A DNA stretch of 64,000 bases from an uncultured Pelagibacteraceae bacterium. Lineage in GTDB: Bacteria; Pseudomonadota; Alphaproteobacteria; Pelagibacterales; Pelagibacteraceae. This document shows, one piece after another, positions 10,456 through 20,481 of the stretch. Every line of letters starts with the position of its first letter. Position 1 is the stretch's first letter. The translations under genes were made by a program, and so were the position numbers. The stretch is from NCBI GenBank assembly GCA_902595725.1, contig CACJRJ010000001.1:1-64000 (forward strand), read 5' to 3'. Below the pieces are notes generated by a model. That model had not been told where the DNA came from. It was given only the letters and a program-made list of their open reading frames with translations, and did not search any database.

Positions 10456-12374
10456 TCCTCGTATTCTTGTTCTTCGTTTTGTTGATTTTTAGATTTATAA
10501 ACATTAGCTGTAACATCTGTTAATTTTGCATCATTAACATTTTCAGCTCTCTGGATTGATTTAGATCTGCAATAATAAAGGCTCTTAAGACCTTTTTTCC
10601 AAGCTTGAAAATGAATTTGGTGCAACTCTTTTTTATGAATATCAGCAGGAACAAATATATTGATAGATTGTGCTTGAGATATATTGGGAGTTCTATCAGC
10701 TCCTAATTCTACAATCCATTTTTGGTCAAGTTCAAAAGCTGTTTTAAAAACATCTTTTTCTTGCTGAGTTAAAAAATCTAAATGTGATACAGATCCTTGA
10801 TTAGTTGTAATACTGGACCATGTTTCGTCATCATTTTTATTATGTTTTTCTAATATTTTTTCAAGATACCTATTTCTAACGTTGAATGATCCTGAAAGTG
10901 TTTTGTGTGTAAAACTATTAGCAGCAATTGGTTCAACACCTGGCGAAGTTCCTCCGCAAATAATTGATATTGAAGCTGTAGGAGCTATAGCTGTTTTGTT
11001 TGAAAATCTTTCTTTTATACCATAATCTGCAGCATCAGGGCATGCTCCTCTTTCTTCTGCTAAATCTTTAGAAGCTTTATCTACATCTTTTTGAATATGT
11101 TCAAAAATCTTTTTATTCCAAACTTTACTCATAACAGACTCGAGTGGAATCATTTTTTTTTGAAAGAATGAATGAAGACCCATAACACCTAAACCTACGC
11201 TTCTTTCTTTCATAGCTGAATACGTTGCGTCACTGAATTCCTCAGGTGCTCTTTCAATAAAGTCTGTTAAAACATTGTCTAAAAATCTCATTACATCGCC
11301 TATAAAGTTTTTGTCATCTTTCCATTCATCGTATTTTTCTATATTTAAAGAAGATAAACAACATACAGCGGTTCTATCTCTTCCATCTCTATCAACTCCG
11401 GTTGGTAAAGTAATTTCACTACATAAGTTAGATGTCTTGACTGTTAATCCAGCTAATTTGTGGTGTTGGGGGATAAGTCTGTTTACCGTATCAATATAAA
11501 TTATATAAGGCTCTCCGGTTTCTATTCTTGCTGTTAACAATCTTATCCATAAATTTCTCGCAGAAACAGTTGATTGAACTGCTCCATCTTTAGGACTTTT
11601 TAACGCCCACTGTTCATCAAGTTCAACTGCTCTCATGAAAGCATCGCTTACCAGAACACCATGATGAAGATTTAGTGATTTTCTATTTGGATCTCCCCCA
11701 GTCGGTCTTCTCATTTCAATGAATTCTTCTATCTCTGGATGATCAATTGGAAGATAGCATGCAGCAGAACCTCTTCTAAGTGATCCTTGACTAATTGCCA
11801 TTGTTAATGAGTCCATTACTTTTATAAAAGGTATTATTCCCGAAGTCTTTCCTACTCTACCTATTTTTTCTCCAATAGATCTTAAGTTTCCCCAATAACT
11901 TCCAATGCCTCCTCCTTTGGCAGCTAACCAAACATTTTCACTCCATAGGTCTAAAATTCCGTGCAGACTATCATTGGCTTCATTTAGAAAACATGAAATT
12001 GGCAAACCTCTTTTTGTTCCACCATTTGATAACACTGGGGTTGCAGGCATAAACCAAAGATTGCTTATATAATTGTAAAGTCTTTGGGCGTGTAAGTTAT
12101 CATCAGCATAATAACTAGCAACTCTTGCAAATAAGTCTTGGAATGACTCATTAAAGCCTAAGTATCTGTCACTTAAAGTAGCTTTTCCAAATGATGTAAG
12201 ATTTTTATCTTTGGATCGATCAATTTTAATTGTGATACCTTTTGAGTTTTGAAATAATTCTGTTTCATTGTTTAGAGAGAATAAATCTGGTCTTTTATCT
12301 AAATAGTTTTCTTGAGTTTTTGGTGAAAATTCAGAGACAGCTTTCTTGATAGCTTGAGACAAAACTTTGTTCAT
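10437..12374 (-). CDS. nrdA: Ribonucleoside-diphosphate reductase, alpha subunit
   Basis: MPATPVLSNGGTKRGLPISCFLN, NLCSEITLPT, APTASISIICGGTSPGVEP, C-terminal CLSC redox pair. Confidence 0.96.
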   Translation of the reverse strand: MNKVLSQAIKKAVSEFSPKTQENYLDKRPDLFSLNNETELFQNSKGITIKIDRSKDKNLTSFGKATLSDRYLGFNESFQDLFARVASYYADDNLHAQRLYNYISNLWFMPATPVLSNGGTKRGLPISCFLNEANDSLHGILDLWSENVWLAAKGGGIGSYWGNLRSIGEKIGRVGKTSGIIPFIKVMDSLTMAISQGSLRRGSAACYLPIDHPEIEEFIEMRRPTGGDPNRKSLNLHHGVLVSDAFMRAVELDEQWALKSPKDGAVQSTVSARNLWIRLLTARIETGEPYIIYIDTVNRLIPQHHKLAGLTVKTSNLCSEITLPTGVDRDGRDRTAVCCLSSLNIEKYDEWKDDKNFIGDVMRFLDNVLTDFIERAPEEFSDATYSAMKERSVGLGVMGLHSFFQKKMIPLESVMSKVWNKKIFEHIQKDVDKASKDLAEERGACPDAADYGIKERFSNKTAIAPTASISIICGGTSPGVEPIAANSFTHKTLSGSFNVRNRYLEKILEKHNKNDDETWSSITTNQGSVSHLDFLTQQEKDVFKTAFELDQKWIVELGADRTPNISQAQSINIFVPADIHKKELHQIHFQAWKKGLKSLYYCRSKSIQRAENVNDAKLTDVTANVYKSKNQQNEEQEYEECLSCQ

Positions 12375-12407
12375 TTAACTCCCTTATTTTAACAGTTTTT
12401 TAGTAAA

Positions 12408-12422
12408 ACAACTAGATGTTGT
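12408..12422. promoter_or_regulatory. Candidate operator upstream of nrdAB (ACAAC-N5-GTTGT)
   Basis: ACAACTAGATGTTGT imperfect palindrome 34 bp upstream of the nrdA start; a weaker AT-rich half-site-like sequence (ATACTATATAAATTAG) begins about 32 bp further upstream. Confidence 0.3.
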
Positions 12423-12529
12423 ATGTAGATTTCTTTAATATACTATATAAATTAGAAATCAATAGAACATATATAGAACATAATAAATAAATATCAATAA
12501 AAAAAGAAAAAAAATGTACATATATTAAC

Positions 12530-13984
12530 ATGAAAAATTCAACGAAAATTGATCCCTATGGTTTTAGAGAATACGACGCGAGGTGGTTGTATGGTAAAAA
12601 CATAAATCTTCCGGGAATCGAAAATCTTGGAAAAGGTTTGGGAACTCAAGTTATAAATCATACAAAAAAAAATAACCCAAGAATAATAGTTGGTCACGAC
12701 TATAGATCCTACAGTGAAGAAATCAAATTAGCTTTAAAAAAAGGATTAGTATCTACAGGGTGTTTTGTTGAAGATATTGGATTGTCTTTATCGCCAATGG
12801 TTTATTACGCTCAATTTAATTTAAATTCTGATGCGGTAGCAATGGTAACTGCAAGTCATAATGAAAATGGTTGGACAGGAGTTAAAATGGGTATCAAAAA
12901 AGGTCTAACTCATGCACCCGAAGAAATGAAAGAATTAAAAGATATAACTTTAAATGAAAAATTTATCAAAGGAAAGGGTAACGAAAAAGAAATAAAAGAT
13001 TTTCAAAAAATTTATAAAGATGATTTAATCTCTAAGAATAAAATCAATAAAAAAATTAAAGCGGTAGTTGCTTGTGGCAATGGTACAGCAGGGATATTTG
13101 CGCCTGATATATTAAGAGGAATAGGATGTGAAGTTATAGAGCTAGATTGTAAATTAGATTGGTCTTTTCCTAAATATAATCCAAACCCCGAAGATATGGA
13201 AATGCTGCATGCTATAAGTAAAACTGTAAAAGAGAATAATGCTGACATTGGTTTTGGATTTGATGGAGACGGTGATCGTTGTGGTGTAATTGATAATGAA
13301 GGTAATGAAATTTTCTCAGATAAAATAGGTTTATTAATCGCTAGAAATCTATCTTCTAAGCATAAAGGTTCCAAATTCGTTGTAGATGTTAAATCAACAG
13401 GATTGTTTAATACTGACAAAGTATTATTAACCAATAATTGCAAAACAATATATTGGAAAACTGGTCACTCACATATCAAAAGAAAAGTTAATAATGAAAA
13501 AGCATTAGCCGGATTTGAAAAAAGTGGACATTTCTTTTTTAATAAACCTCTGGGTTATGGATATGATGATGGTATAAATTCAGCAATACAAGTTTGTCAT
13601 TTGCTTGAAAATCAAAACAAAAAAATAAGTGAAATAATAAACGAATTAACAAATACCTATCAATCTCCTACTATGGCTCCATTCTGTAAAGATGAAGAAA
13701 AATATCAAGTGGTTGATGAAATGGTTAAAAAAGTTAAAGAAATTAAAGAAAATAAGATTAAAATTGATAATCAAGAAATAAAAGAAGTTTTAACTGTAAA
13801 TGGTGTTAGATTTTCATTTAATGATGGCTCTTGGGGTCTGATAAGAGCTTCGTCAAATAAACCATCGTTAGTGGTTGTTACCGAGAGTCCTACATCTGAT
13901 GATAGAAAGAAAAAGATCTTTGAATTCATTGATGAATTGCTCCAAAAAACTGGTAAAATTGGTGAATACGATCAAAAAATATAA
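12530..13984 (+). CDS. Phosphomannomutase/phosphoglucomutase
   Basis: DPYGFREYDARW, TASHNENGWTGVKMG catalytic loop, GFGFDGDGDRCGVID metal loop, FEKSGHFFF. Confidence 0.92.
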   Translation: MKNSTKIDPYGFREYDARWLYGKNINLPGIENLGKGLGTQVINHTKKNNPRIIVGHDYRSYSEEIKLALKKGLVSTGCFVEDIGLSLSPMVYYAQFNLNSDAVAMVTASHNENGWTGVKMGIKKGLTHAPEEMKELKDITLNEKFIKGKGNEKEIKDFQKIYKDDLISKNKINKKIKAVVACGNGTAGIFAPDILRGIGCEVIELDCKLDWSFPKYNPNPEDMEMLHAISKTVKENNADIGFGFDGDGDRCGVIDNEGNEIFSDKIGLLIARNLSSKHKGSKFVVDVKSTGLFNTDKVLLTNNCKTIYWKTGHSHIKRKVNNEKALAGFEKSGHFFFNKPLGYGYDDGINSAIQVCHLLENQNKKISEIINELTNTYQSPTMAPFCKDEEKYQVVDEMVKKVKEIKENKIKIDNQEIKEVLTVNGVRFSFNDGSWGLIRASSNKPSLVVVTESPTSDDRKKKIFEFIDELLQKTGKIGEYDQKI

Positions 13985-14043
13985 ATCATAAATTCAATTA
14001 ATACGAGTTAAAGAAAATTTAGAGAATCGCTTATAAACAAACT

Positions 14044-14083
14044 AAGGGGCGGTAGAGGGAGACTGAAACCGCCTCTTTTTTTT
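14044..14083 (+). terminator. Rho-independent terminator after the phosphomannomutase gene
   Basis: AAGGGGCGGT - 14 nt loop - ACCGCCTCTT followed by a T8 run; lies between convergent genes. Confidence 0.8.
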
Positions 14084-14915
14084 ATAAATTTAAAAATCTA
14101 TAAATAAATATAGTTCCCACAACAAATAAAAATATTCCAAAAAAAGCCTGAACTTTTGTTTTATCTATTTTATGAATAGTATTTGCTCCAACTCTTGCCA
14201 TAAATGTGGTGATGGGAATAAATATTAAAAAAGCAGGTATGTTTATAAACCCAATACTTAAAGGTAAATTTGCATCTAAAAAATAGCCTGAAATTAAAAA
14301 ACCAATAGCTCCAACTATTGCTATAATTAATCCAATAGCAGCGGCACTACCAATAGCCTTTTTTATTGGATATCCAAAATACCTCAAAACGGGTACATTC
14401 ATAACTGCACCTCCAATACCCATTGAAGCAGAAACAAATCCTGATCCAAAACCGGTTATTATTCTTGAAAAAAGACTAAACTTTTTTTTTGAATTAATTA
14501 TTTTATTAGAGCTCAATAGTAAATAAGTTCCTAAAAAATAAACTACTAACGCAAAGAATAAAACTAATGCTTTTGTTTGCATTAATGCTGCAAAAATTGT
14601 TCCAGATATAACTCCAAGTATAACAAAAATTATATAAGTTTTTATTATATTTATATCTACATAATTATTTTTTTTATGAGTTAAAACAGAAGATATAGCT
14701 GTAGGTATAATTATAGAAAAAGAAGTTCCAACAGCTAGATGCATTATATAAGATCGATCTATGTTTAAAGTTTCAAATATAAAAAATAAAAAAGGAACAG
14801 TTATTAATCCTCCACCAATTCCAAATAATCCAGCAAAAAAACCTACAGGAAAAGCTGTAAGGACCATTAAAAGAATAAAATAAGAATATTCGTTTGATAA
14901 AATTGTACTAATCAA
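14082..14915 (-). CDS. TauE/SafE family anion (sulfite/sulfonate) exporter
   Basis: Multi-TM; GFFAGLFGIGGGLITVP and SASMGIGGAVMNVP duplicated family motifs. Confidence 0.85.
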   Translation of the reverse strand: MISTILSNEYSYFILLMVLTAFPVGFFAGLFGIGGGLITVPFLFFIFETLNIDRSYIMHLAVGTSFSIIIPTAISSVLTHKKNNYVDINIIKTYIIFVILGVISGTIFAALMQTKALVLFFALVVYFLGTYLLLSSNKIINSKKKFSLFSRIITGFGSGFVSASMGIGGAVMNVPVLRYFGYPIKKAIGSAAAIGLIIAIVGAIGFLISGYFLDANLPLSIGFINIPAFLIFIPITTFMARVGANTIHKIDKTKVQAFFGIFLFVVGTIFIYRFLNL

Positions 14916-15900
14916 TTTGACCCACTAAAGGTGATTGAGGTGCTAACTTAACTTTATCCATTATATGATCTATTTTTTTAATATCAGCATCTCTTACACA
15001 TAAATTTTCACTTAAATATCTTTTCCAAAAACTAGATCCAGTTTGCCCATGAAATAAACCTAGCGTATGTCTCATAATTTGATTTAATCTTGTTCCATTT
15101 TTTGTTTCTTCTTTTACATATGGAATAAGATTTTCAATAACTTCTTGTCTAGAAGGCGTGTTATTATTTTTAAAAATTTCTTTTTCAATTTCAGATAAAA
15201 AGTAAGGAGAGTGATAAACTGATCTACCAATCATTACTCCATCAACTTTGCATAAGTGATTTTTAATTTGTTCGGTAGAAGTAATTCCACCATTTATAAT
15301 TATTTCTTCGTTTTTAAAATCTTTTTTTAAATTATAAACAATATCATATTTTAATGGAGGAATATTAAGATTTTGTTTAGGTGTAAATTTTCCTAACATA
15401 GCTTTTCTAGCATGTATGATAAATGTTTTCACACCCGTATTTTTTAATTTATCAATAAAATTGTATAAATTTTCATAATCTTCTTGATCATCGTAGCCAA
15501 TTCTAGTTTTTACTGTTACAGGTAGTTTTGTTGAAGATTGCATTTTGCTTAAACAATCAGCTACTAGACCTGGTTCTTTCATTAAACATGCACCAAATTT
15601 ATTTTTTTGAACTTTTTTACTTGGACAACCAAGGTTTAAGTTAATTTCATCATAACCAAATTCTTCACCAAGTCTTGCTGCGTTAGCTAAAAGTATTGGT
15701 GATGAACCTCCTACTTGGAGCGCTAGAGGTTTTTCATTAATATTGAACGATAAAAGTTTTTTTTTATCTCCCCTGTCAATTGCTTCTGATACAATCATCT
15801 CTGTGTATAAGAGAACATTTTTACTAATTAAACGTAAAAAATATCTTTCATGACGATCTGTGCAATCCATCATTGGTGCAACTGATACTTTTCTATTCAT
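14908..15900 (-). CDS. dusA: tRNA-dihydrouridine synthase A
   Basis: VSVAPMMDCTDRHERYFLR, LQVGGSSP, EINLNLGCPS, HARKA, INGGI. Confidence 0.93.
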   Translation of the reverse strand: MNRKVSVAPMMDCTDRHERYFLRLISKNVLLYTEMIVSEAIDRGDKKKLLSFNINEKPLALQVGGSSPILLANAARLGEEFGYDEINLNLGCPSKKVQKNKFGACLMKEPGLVADCLSKMQSSTKLPVTVKTRIGYDDQEDYENLYNFIDKLKNTGVKTFIIHARKAMLGKFTPKQNLNIPPLKYDIVYNLKKDFKNEEIIINGGITSTEQIKNHLCKVDGVMIGRSVYHSPYFLSEIEKEIFKNNNTPSRQEVIENLIPYVKEETKNGTRLNQIMRHTLGLFHGQTGSSFWKRYLSENLCVRDADIKKIDHIMDKVKLAPQSPLVGQID

Positions 15901-15925
15901 AATATAAGATTGTTATATTATTTAA

Positions 15926-16462
15926 TTAACTAATTGAAGTCTCTGAATCTTTCTCTTCTTCGCTTGCTATTTCTTCGTCTTTAAGGTTATCCAAAGAAAC
16001 ATCTTCATCTTTTGTTTCTATTGACTCTTCCAAGGGTTCGCTTTCAATTGACTGTTCTTCTGGTGAATTTTTTAATTCAGCAAGGTCTTCTTTTGATACT
16101 TGAATTTTTTCTGGAATTTTTCTTGCTCTTTTTGATGGTAATATTGGTACACCACTCTTTGATATTTCACCTTTGTAAAGATTTTCAAAATCATCACCGA
16201 TTTCCTCATCTTCTTCAGATGTATCGTCAGTTTGTTCTACTTGTTTTCTAAGTTTATAGACTGCACTTTCTATTAGATCTTTAACTTTGATTTTATCTTC
16301 AGCTATTTCTCTTAATGATATAACTGTGTTTTTATCATTATCTCTTTCTAAAGTTGGTTCTAGTCCTGAATTAAGTTGAGTTGCTCTTTCTTTTGCTACT
16401 AAAACTAATTCATACGGACTATCTACTTTATCTACACAATCTTCTACAGTCACTCTTGCCAT
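15926..16462 (-). CDS. rpoZ: RNA polymerase omega subunit with long acidic C-terminal extension
   Basis: [31 protein letters not shown] is the omega signature; 178 aa with Glu/Ser/Asp-rich tail. Confidence 0.92.
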   Translation of the reverse strand: MARVTVEDCVDKVDSPYELVLVAKERATQLNSGLEPTLERDNDKNTVISLREIAEDKIKVKDLIESAVYKLRKQVEQTDDTSEEDEEIGDDFENLYKGEISKSGVPILPSKRARKIPEKIQVSKEDLAELKNSPEEQSIESEPLEESIETKDEDVSLDNLKDEEIASEEEKDSETSIS

Positions 16463-16493
16463 TCGTGCTATTTATACTTGGTGTATTCTAAAA

Positions 16494-17705
16494 TCAAGTT
16501 ATTTTTATAGGATTTAAATTTTTTCTTATAAAAAATAGAGATATTATTGAAACTGAAATATAAGATGCAGAAACTAATGAGATTTGCTCTATAGAGAAAC
16601 CTTTATCTATTAAAATACCAAATACAGCTGTCCCAAATGCTGTAGCAAATACCATTAAAGCTGTGGTAAGAGCTTTAATAGAGCCAATGTATTTTACTCC
16701 ATATATCTCTGCCCATGTTGATGAACCAAGCACATTGCAAAGACCATTTGTAATACCAATCAATCCAAAAAATACAAATGATGAAAAAGGATTATCAAAA
16801 TAAAATAAAACCATGGCAGCAAAAAATAATGGAATATTCATATAAATTAAAATTTTTCTGCTAGTAAATTTATCAATTAAGAATCCTGAAAAAATCAATG
16901 CTACAACTGAAAGTATAGAATAGGACATAAATGATTGTGCAATTATATATGGACCCCAATTTTTTGAAGAAAGAATAAAAGATTGATAAACAAAAGTACC
17001 AGTAGCAATAGATGGCATTGCTAACATATTTGCACAAACTATATAAAATCTATAATCTTTTATAACTTCAATTCTTTTCCATTGTTTAAAATCTTTTTCA
17101 TTTAAATTATTATCATCCTCTTTTTCTCTTGAATCAAAATTAAGATTTTTTACCAAAAAATAAGAAGAAAGAGGCAAGAAAATCAATACAACAAGTGAAA
17201 TTCCAATCCAAATATTTTGCCATACTGTAATTGTTAAAAGATAAATCATTAAAACTGGTAAAATAAATTCTGCTGCAGATAAACCAAACCATCCAGTGCT
17301 TAAAGCTTTTCCTCTAGATTTTGTAAAATATCTAGAAATCGTAGTAGTTGCAGTATGAGACATCATGCCTTGACCAGAAAATCTCATTAATAATATTGCT
17401 ATAAATAATAATGGTATTGAAGAAATTTTAGAAAAAAAGAAACTAGAAAATGCAAGTAATAAAATTACAAAAAAAGAAAATTTAGAAATATCTATATCAT
17501 CAATTTTTTTTCCAACCCAAATTAATATAAAACTACTTAGTAGAGTAGCTGAAGCATAAACTGAGCCAAATTGTCCATGAGTAATAGATAATTCATTTCT
17601 TATACTAGGATTAAATATTCCTAAAAAAAAACTCTGTCCAAAACTTGAAAAAAATGTAAATATGAATCCAAATATAACTACTTTTAAACTTAAATTTTTA
17701 AACAT
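16494..17705 (-). CDS. MFS transporter
   Basis: About 12 hydrophobic segments, MFS-like layout. Confidence 0.8.
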   Translation of the reverse strand: MFKNLSLKVVIFGFIFTFFSSFGQSFFLGIFNPSIRNELSITHGQFGSVYASATLLSSFILIWVGKKIDDIDISKFSFFVILLLAFSSFFFSKISSIPLLFIAILLMRFSGQGMMSHTATTTISRYFTKSRGKALSTGWFGLSAAEFILPVLMIYLLTITVWQNIWIGISLVVLIFLPLSSYFLVKNLNFDSREKEDDNNLNEKDFKQWKRIEVIKDYRFYIVCANMLAMPSIATGTFVYQSFILSSKNWGPYIIAQSFMSYSILSVVALIFSGFLIDKFTSRKILIYMNIPLFFAAMVLFYFDNPFSSFVFFGLIGITNGLCNVLGSSTWAEIYGVKYIGSIKALTTALMVFATAFGTAVFGILIDKGFSIEQISLVSASYISVSIISLFFIRKNLNPIKIT

Positions 17706-17713
17706 ATTTTTTT

Positions 17714-18583
17714 ATGACTTGTAAAGTTGCTTTCATTGGTCTTGGTGTAATGGGTTATCCAATGGCTGGATATATATCAAAAGCTGGACATAAAGTAACT
17801 GTTTATAATAGAACAACTACAAAGGCAGATAAATGGCTTGCTGAATACAAAGGAGTAAAAGCAGAAACTCCTTCAAAGGCTGCTGAAGGAGCTGACTTTG
17901 TTTTTACATGTGTTGGAAATGATAATGATCTTTCTGAAGTAACAATTGGAAGTAATGGTATTTATAACACAATTAAAAAAGGAGCAGTTCATATTGATAA
18001 CACAACTGCTTCAGCTGAGATAGCGAGAAAATTATACAAATCATCTAAAGCACATGATTGGGGATTTTTAGATGCACCTGTTTCAGGAGGTCAAGCAGGA
18101 GCAGAAAATGGTGCCTTAACTGTAATGATTGGTGGAGATAAAGAAGATTTTGAAAAAGCAAAAGATGTGATTGATTGTTACAGTAAAAAAATGAAATTAC
18201 TTGGTAAAGCTGGGAGTGGTCAGTTAGCAAAAATGGTTAATCAAATATGTATCGCTGGCTTAGTTCAAGGATTATCAGAAGGAATTAATTTTGGAATGAA
18301 AGCTGGGTTAAATATGGAAGATGTTATTGAAGTTATCTCAAAAGGAGCAGCTCAGTCTTGGCAAATGGATAATAGATATAAAACAATGATTGATGATAAA
18401 TTTGATTTTGGCTTTGCAGTTGATTGGATGAGAAAAGATTTAAAAATTGCAATGGATGAAGCCAAAAATAATGGATCTTTGCTTCCTATAACTGAAATAA
18501 TTGATAAATATTATGGTGAAGTTCAAGAACTTGGTGGTAAACGTTGGGATACATCTAGTTTAATCAAAAGATTTAGAAAGTAA
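17714..18583 (+). CDS. NAD(P)-dependent beta-hydroxyacid dehydrogenase (3-hydroxyisobutyrate dehydrogenase family)
   Basis: FIGLGVMGYPMAGYISKAGHKVTVYNRT, DAPVSGGQAGAENGALTVMIGG, GKAGSGQLAKMVNQ. Confidence 0.9.
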   Translation: MTCKVAFIGLGVMGYPMAGYISKAGHKVTVYNRTTTKADKWLAEYKGVKAETPSKAAEGADFVFTCVGNDNDLSEVTIGSNGIYNTIKKGAVHIDNTTASAEIARKLYKSSKAHDWGFLDAPVSGGQAGAENGALTVMIGGDKEDFEKAKDVIDCYSKKMKLLGKAGSGQLAKMVNQICIAGLVQGLSEGINFGMKAGLNMEDVIEVISKGAAQSWQMDNRYKTMIDDKFDFGFAVDWMRKDLKIAMDEAKNNGSLLPITEIIDKYYGEVQELGGKRWDTSSLIKRFRK

Positions 18584-18589
18584 TAATGT

Positions 18590-19189
18590 ATGCAACCAGC
18601 ATACTATGAAGATTTAAAAGAAATCAAAAAAAAAATTTGGTCAATGCTAGATGATGCGGTGACTAACAGAAGCTCTCAATTCAGAATTCCAGTTTTTATT
18701 TGTGGAAATCAAAAAGATTTTGATGGAAGGATTGTGGTTCTTAGAAAATCTGATCAATCAAATAATATAGTTCAATTTCATAGTGATATTAGATCTGATA
18801 AAATTCCTAAATTAAAAAACAATAAAAATGCCTCTATGCTTTTCTATGACAAAGAAGAAAAGATCCAGGTCAGATTGAAAGTTGAATGTACAATTAATCA
18901 TAACAACGAAATTACAAAAGAGTCTTGGTCAAAAACAGGACATATCAGCAGAAAATGTTATTTAGTTGAAAATGGACCTGGAACAGAATCTCCTAACCCA
19001 ACATCTGGATTAAAACCAGAATTAGATAATTTTGAATTTACTATGGAGCAAAGTGAAGAAGGTTATAAGAACTTTACTGTAATTCAATGTAAAATAAAAA
19101 CTATTGAATGGCTTTATTTAGCTGCCAAAGGTCATCGAAGAGCTAGATTTGAAGTTGATAACAATAAAGAATATTGGCTTGTCCCTTAA
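18590..19189 (+). CDS. Pyridoxamine 5'-phosphate oxidase family protein
   Basis: Flavin-binding split barrel-like: FDGRIVVLRK, C-terminal RRARFEVDNNKEYWLVP. Confidence 0.75.
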   Translation: MQPAYYEDLKEIKKKIWSMLDDAVTNRSSQFRIPVFICGNQKDFDGRIVVLRKSDQSNNIVQFHSDIRSDKIPKLKNNKNASMLFYDKEEKIQVRLKVECTINHNNEITKESWSKTGHISRKCYLVENGPGTESPNPTSGLKPELDNFEFTMEQSEEGYKNFTVIQCKIKTIEWLYLAAKGHRRARFEVDNNKEYWLVP

Positions 19190-19191
19190 AA

Positions 19192-19395
19192 ATGTTTATA
19201 AAATTTATTTTTTATTTATCTCTAATAATTTTAGGAATGATTGCTATGCGCTTTGGCATAATCCAAATAAGACAATACAAAAAAGGCGAAACAAAACTTA
19301 AAAAAAAGTCACTGGAACAGATTGCTTTTGGAATTTTTTTTATAATAATTTTAGGATTAATTATTTATTCAGTTAATGACCTACTTTTTAATTAA
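19192..19395 (+). CDS. Small two-TM hypothetical membrane protein (start moved to ATG at 19192)
   Basis: MFIKFIFYLSLIILGMIAMRFGIIQIRQYKKGE...; ATG 2 nt after upstream stop. Confidence 0.6.
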   Translation: MFIKFIFYLSLIILGMIAMRFGIIQIRQYKKGETKLKKKSLEQIAFGIFFIIILGLIIYSVNDLLFN

Positions 19396-19904
19396 AATAT
19401 TGATTTAGAATATTTCTTCCAGTTGTCTTGATAATGTTTAGTATTTTCTGCTATATCTTTTTTTTCTTCTTCGGTTACCTCTCTAATAACTTTACCAGGA
19501 GAGCCAATTACAAGTGAATTGTCTGGTATTACTTTATTTTCAGTAATCAGAGCTTTGGCTCCTATAATGCAATTTTTTCCAATTTTTGCATTATTAAGAA
19601 TCACAGCGCCAATTCCAATTAAACTGTTATCTCCTATCGTGCATCCATGAAGCATAACAAGGTGGCCAACTGTTACATTCTTTCCTACTTTTAAAGGACA
19701 ACCTGGATCGGTATGTAAAACGCTTCCATCTTGTATATTAGAGCCCTCGCCTATGTGAATATTTTCTATATCTCCTCTAAGAGTTGCATTAAACCAAATG
19801 CTAGAGTTTTTATCTAATGTTACATCTCCAATAATAACAGCATTAGGTGCGACCCAATTTTCGCCAGAATTTTTTGGTTTTTTATTTTCCAAATCATAAA
19901 ACAT
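19392..19904 (-). CDS. Gamma-carbonic anhydrase family protein (left-handed beta-helix)
   Basis: WFNATLRGDIENIHIGEGSNIQDGSVLHTDPG, TVGHLVMLHGCTIGDNSLIGIGA. Confidence 0.88.
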   Translation of the reverse strand: MFYDLENKKPKNSGENWVAPNAVIIGDVTLDKNSSIWFNATLRGDIENIHIGEGSNIQDGSVLHTDPGCPLKVGKNVTVGHLVMLHGCTIGDNSLIGIGAVILNNAKIGKNCIIGAKALITENKVIPDNSLVIGSPGKVIREVTEEEKKDIAENTKHYQDNWKKYSKSIF

Positions 19905-19923
19905 ATCTTATATAATACTTAAC

Positions 19924-20481
19924 ATGTCACTAACAAAAACTCCAATATGTGATTTTGGAAAAAAAGCTGAAACTTTCCAATTAAAATCTACTGATAATAA
20001 AATTATTTCACTAAATGATATCAAGGGAGTTAATGGAACTTTGATAATGTTTATTTGCAATCATTGTCCTTATGTAAAGGCAGTTATTGAGGATATTGTT
20101 GAGGATACAAATAAATTAGCTGATTTTGGGATAAAATCAGTAGCAATTTGCTCTAACGATGTAAAAAATTATCCTGAAGACTCATTTGAAAAAATGATTG
20201 AATTCTCAAAAGAAAATAAATTTAATTTTCCATATATGATTGATGAAACCCAAGAGGTTGCAAAAAAATATGATGCTGTATGTACTCCTGATTTTTTTGG
20301 TTATAATAAAGATTTAGAATTACAATACAGAGGAAGAATTAGAGAATTAAAAGAATTGAAACCTGTAAGAAGTGGAGAAAGTGATTTATATAAGGCAATG
20401 AAACAAATTTCTGAAACAGGAAAAGGACCGGAAAGTCAAATTCCAAGTATGGGTTGTAATATCAAGTGGTTGAATAATTAA
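19924..20481 (+). CDS. Thioredoxin-fold (AhpC/TSA-like) protein
   Basis: IMFICNHCPYVKAVIEDI motif of thioredoxin-family proteins. Confidence 0.8.
   Translation: MSLTKTPICDFGKKAETFQLKSTDNKIISLNDIKGVNGTLIMFICNHCPYVKAVIEDIVEDTNKLADFGIKSVAICSNDVKNYPEDSFEKMIEFSKENKFNFPYMIDETQEVAKKYDAVCTPDFFGYNKDLELQYRGRIRELKELKPVRSGESDLYKAMKQISETGKGPESQIPSMGCNIKWLNN

Noticed and set aside
13012-13443. Minus-strand ORF (143 aa) inside the phosphomannomutase gene
   Set aside because: Antisense shadow over the conserved GDGDR region.
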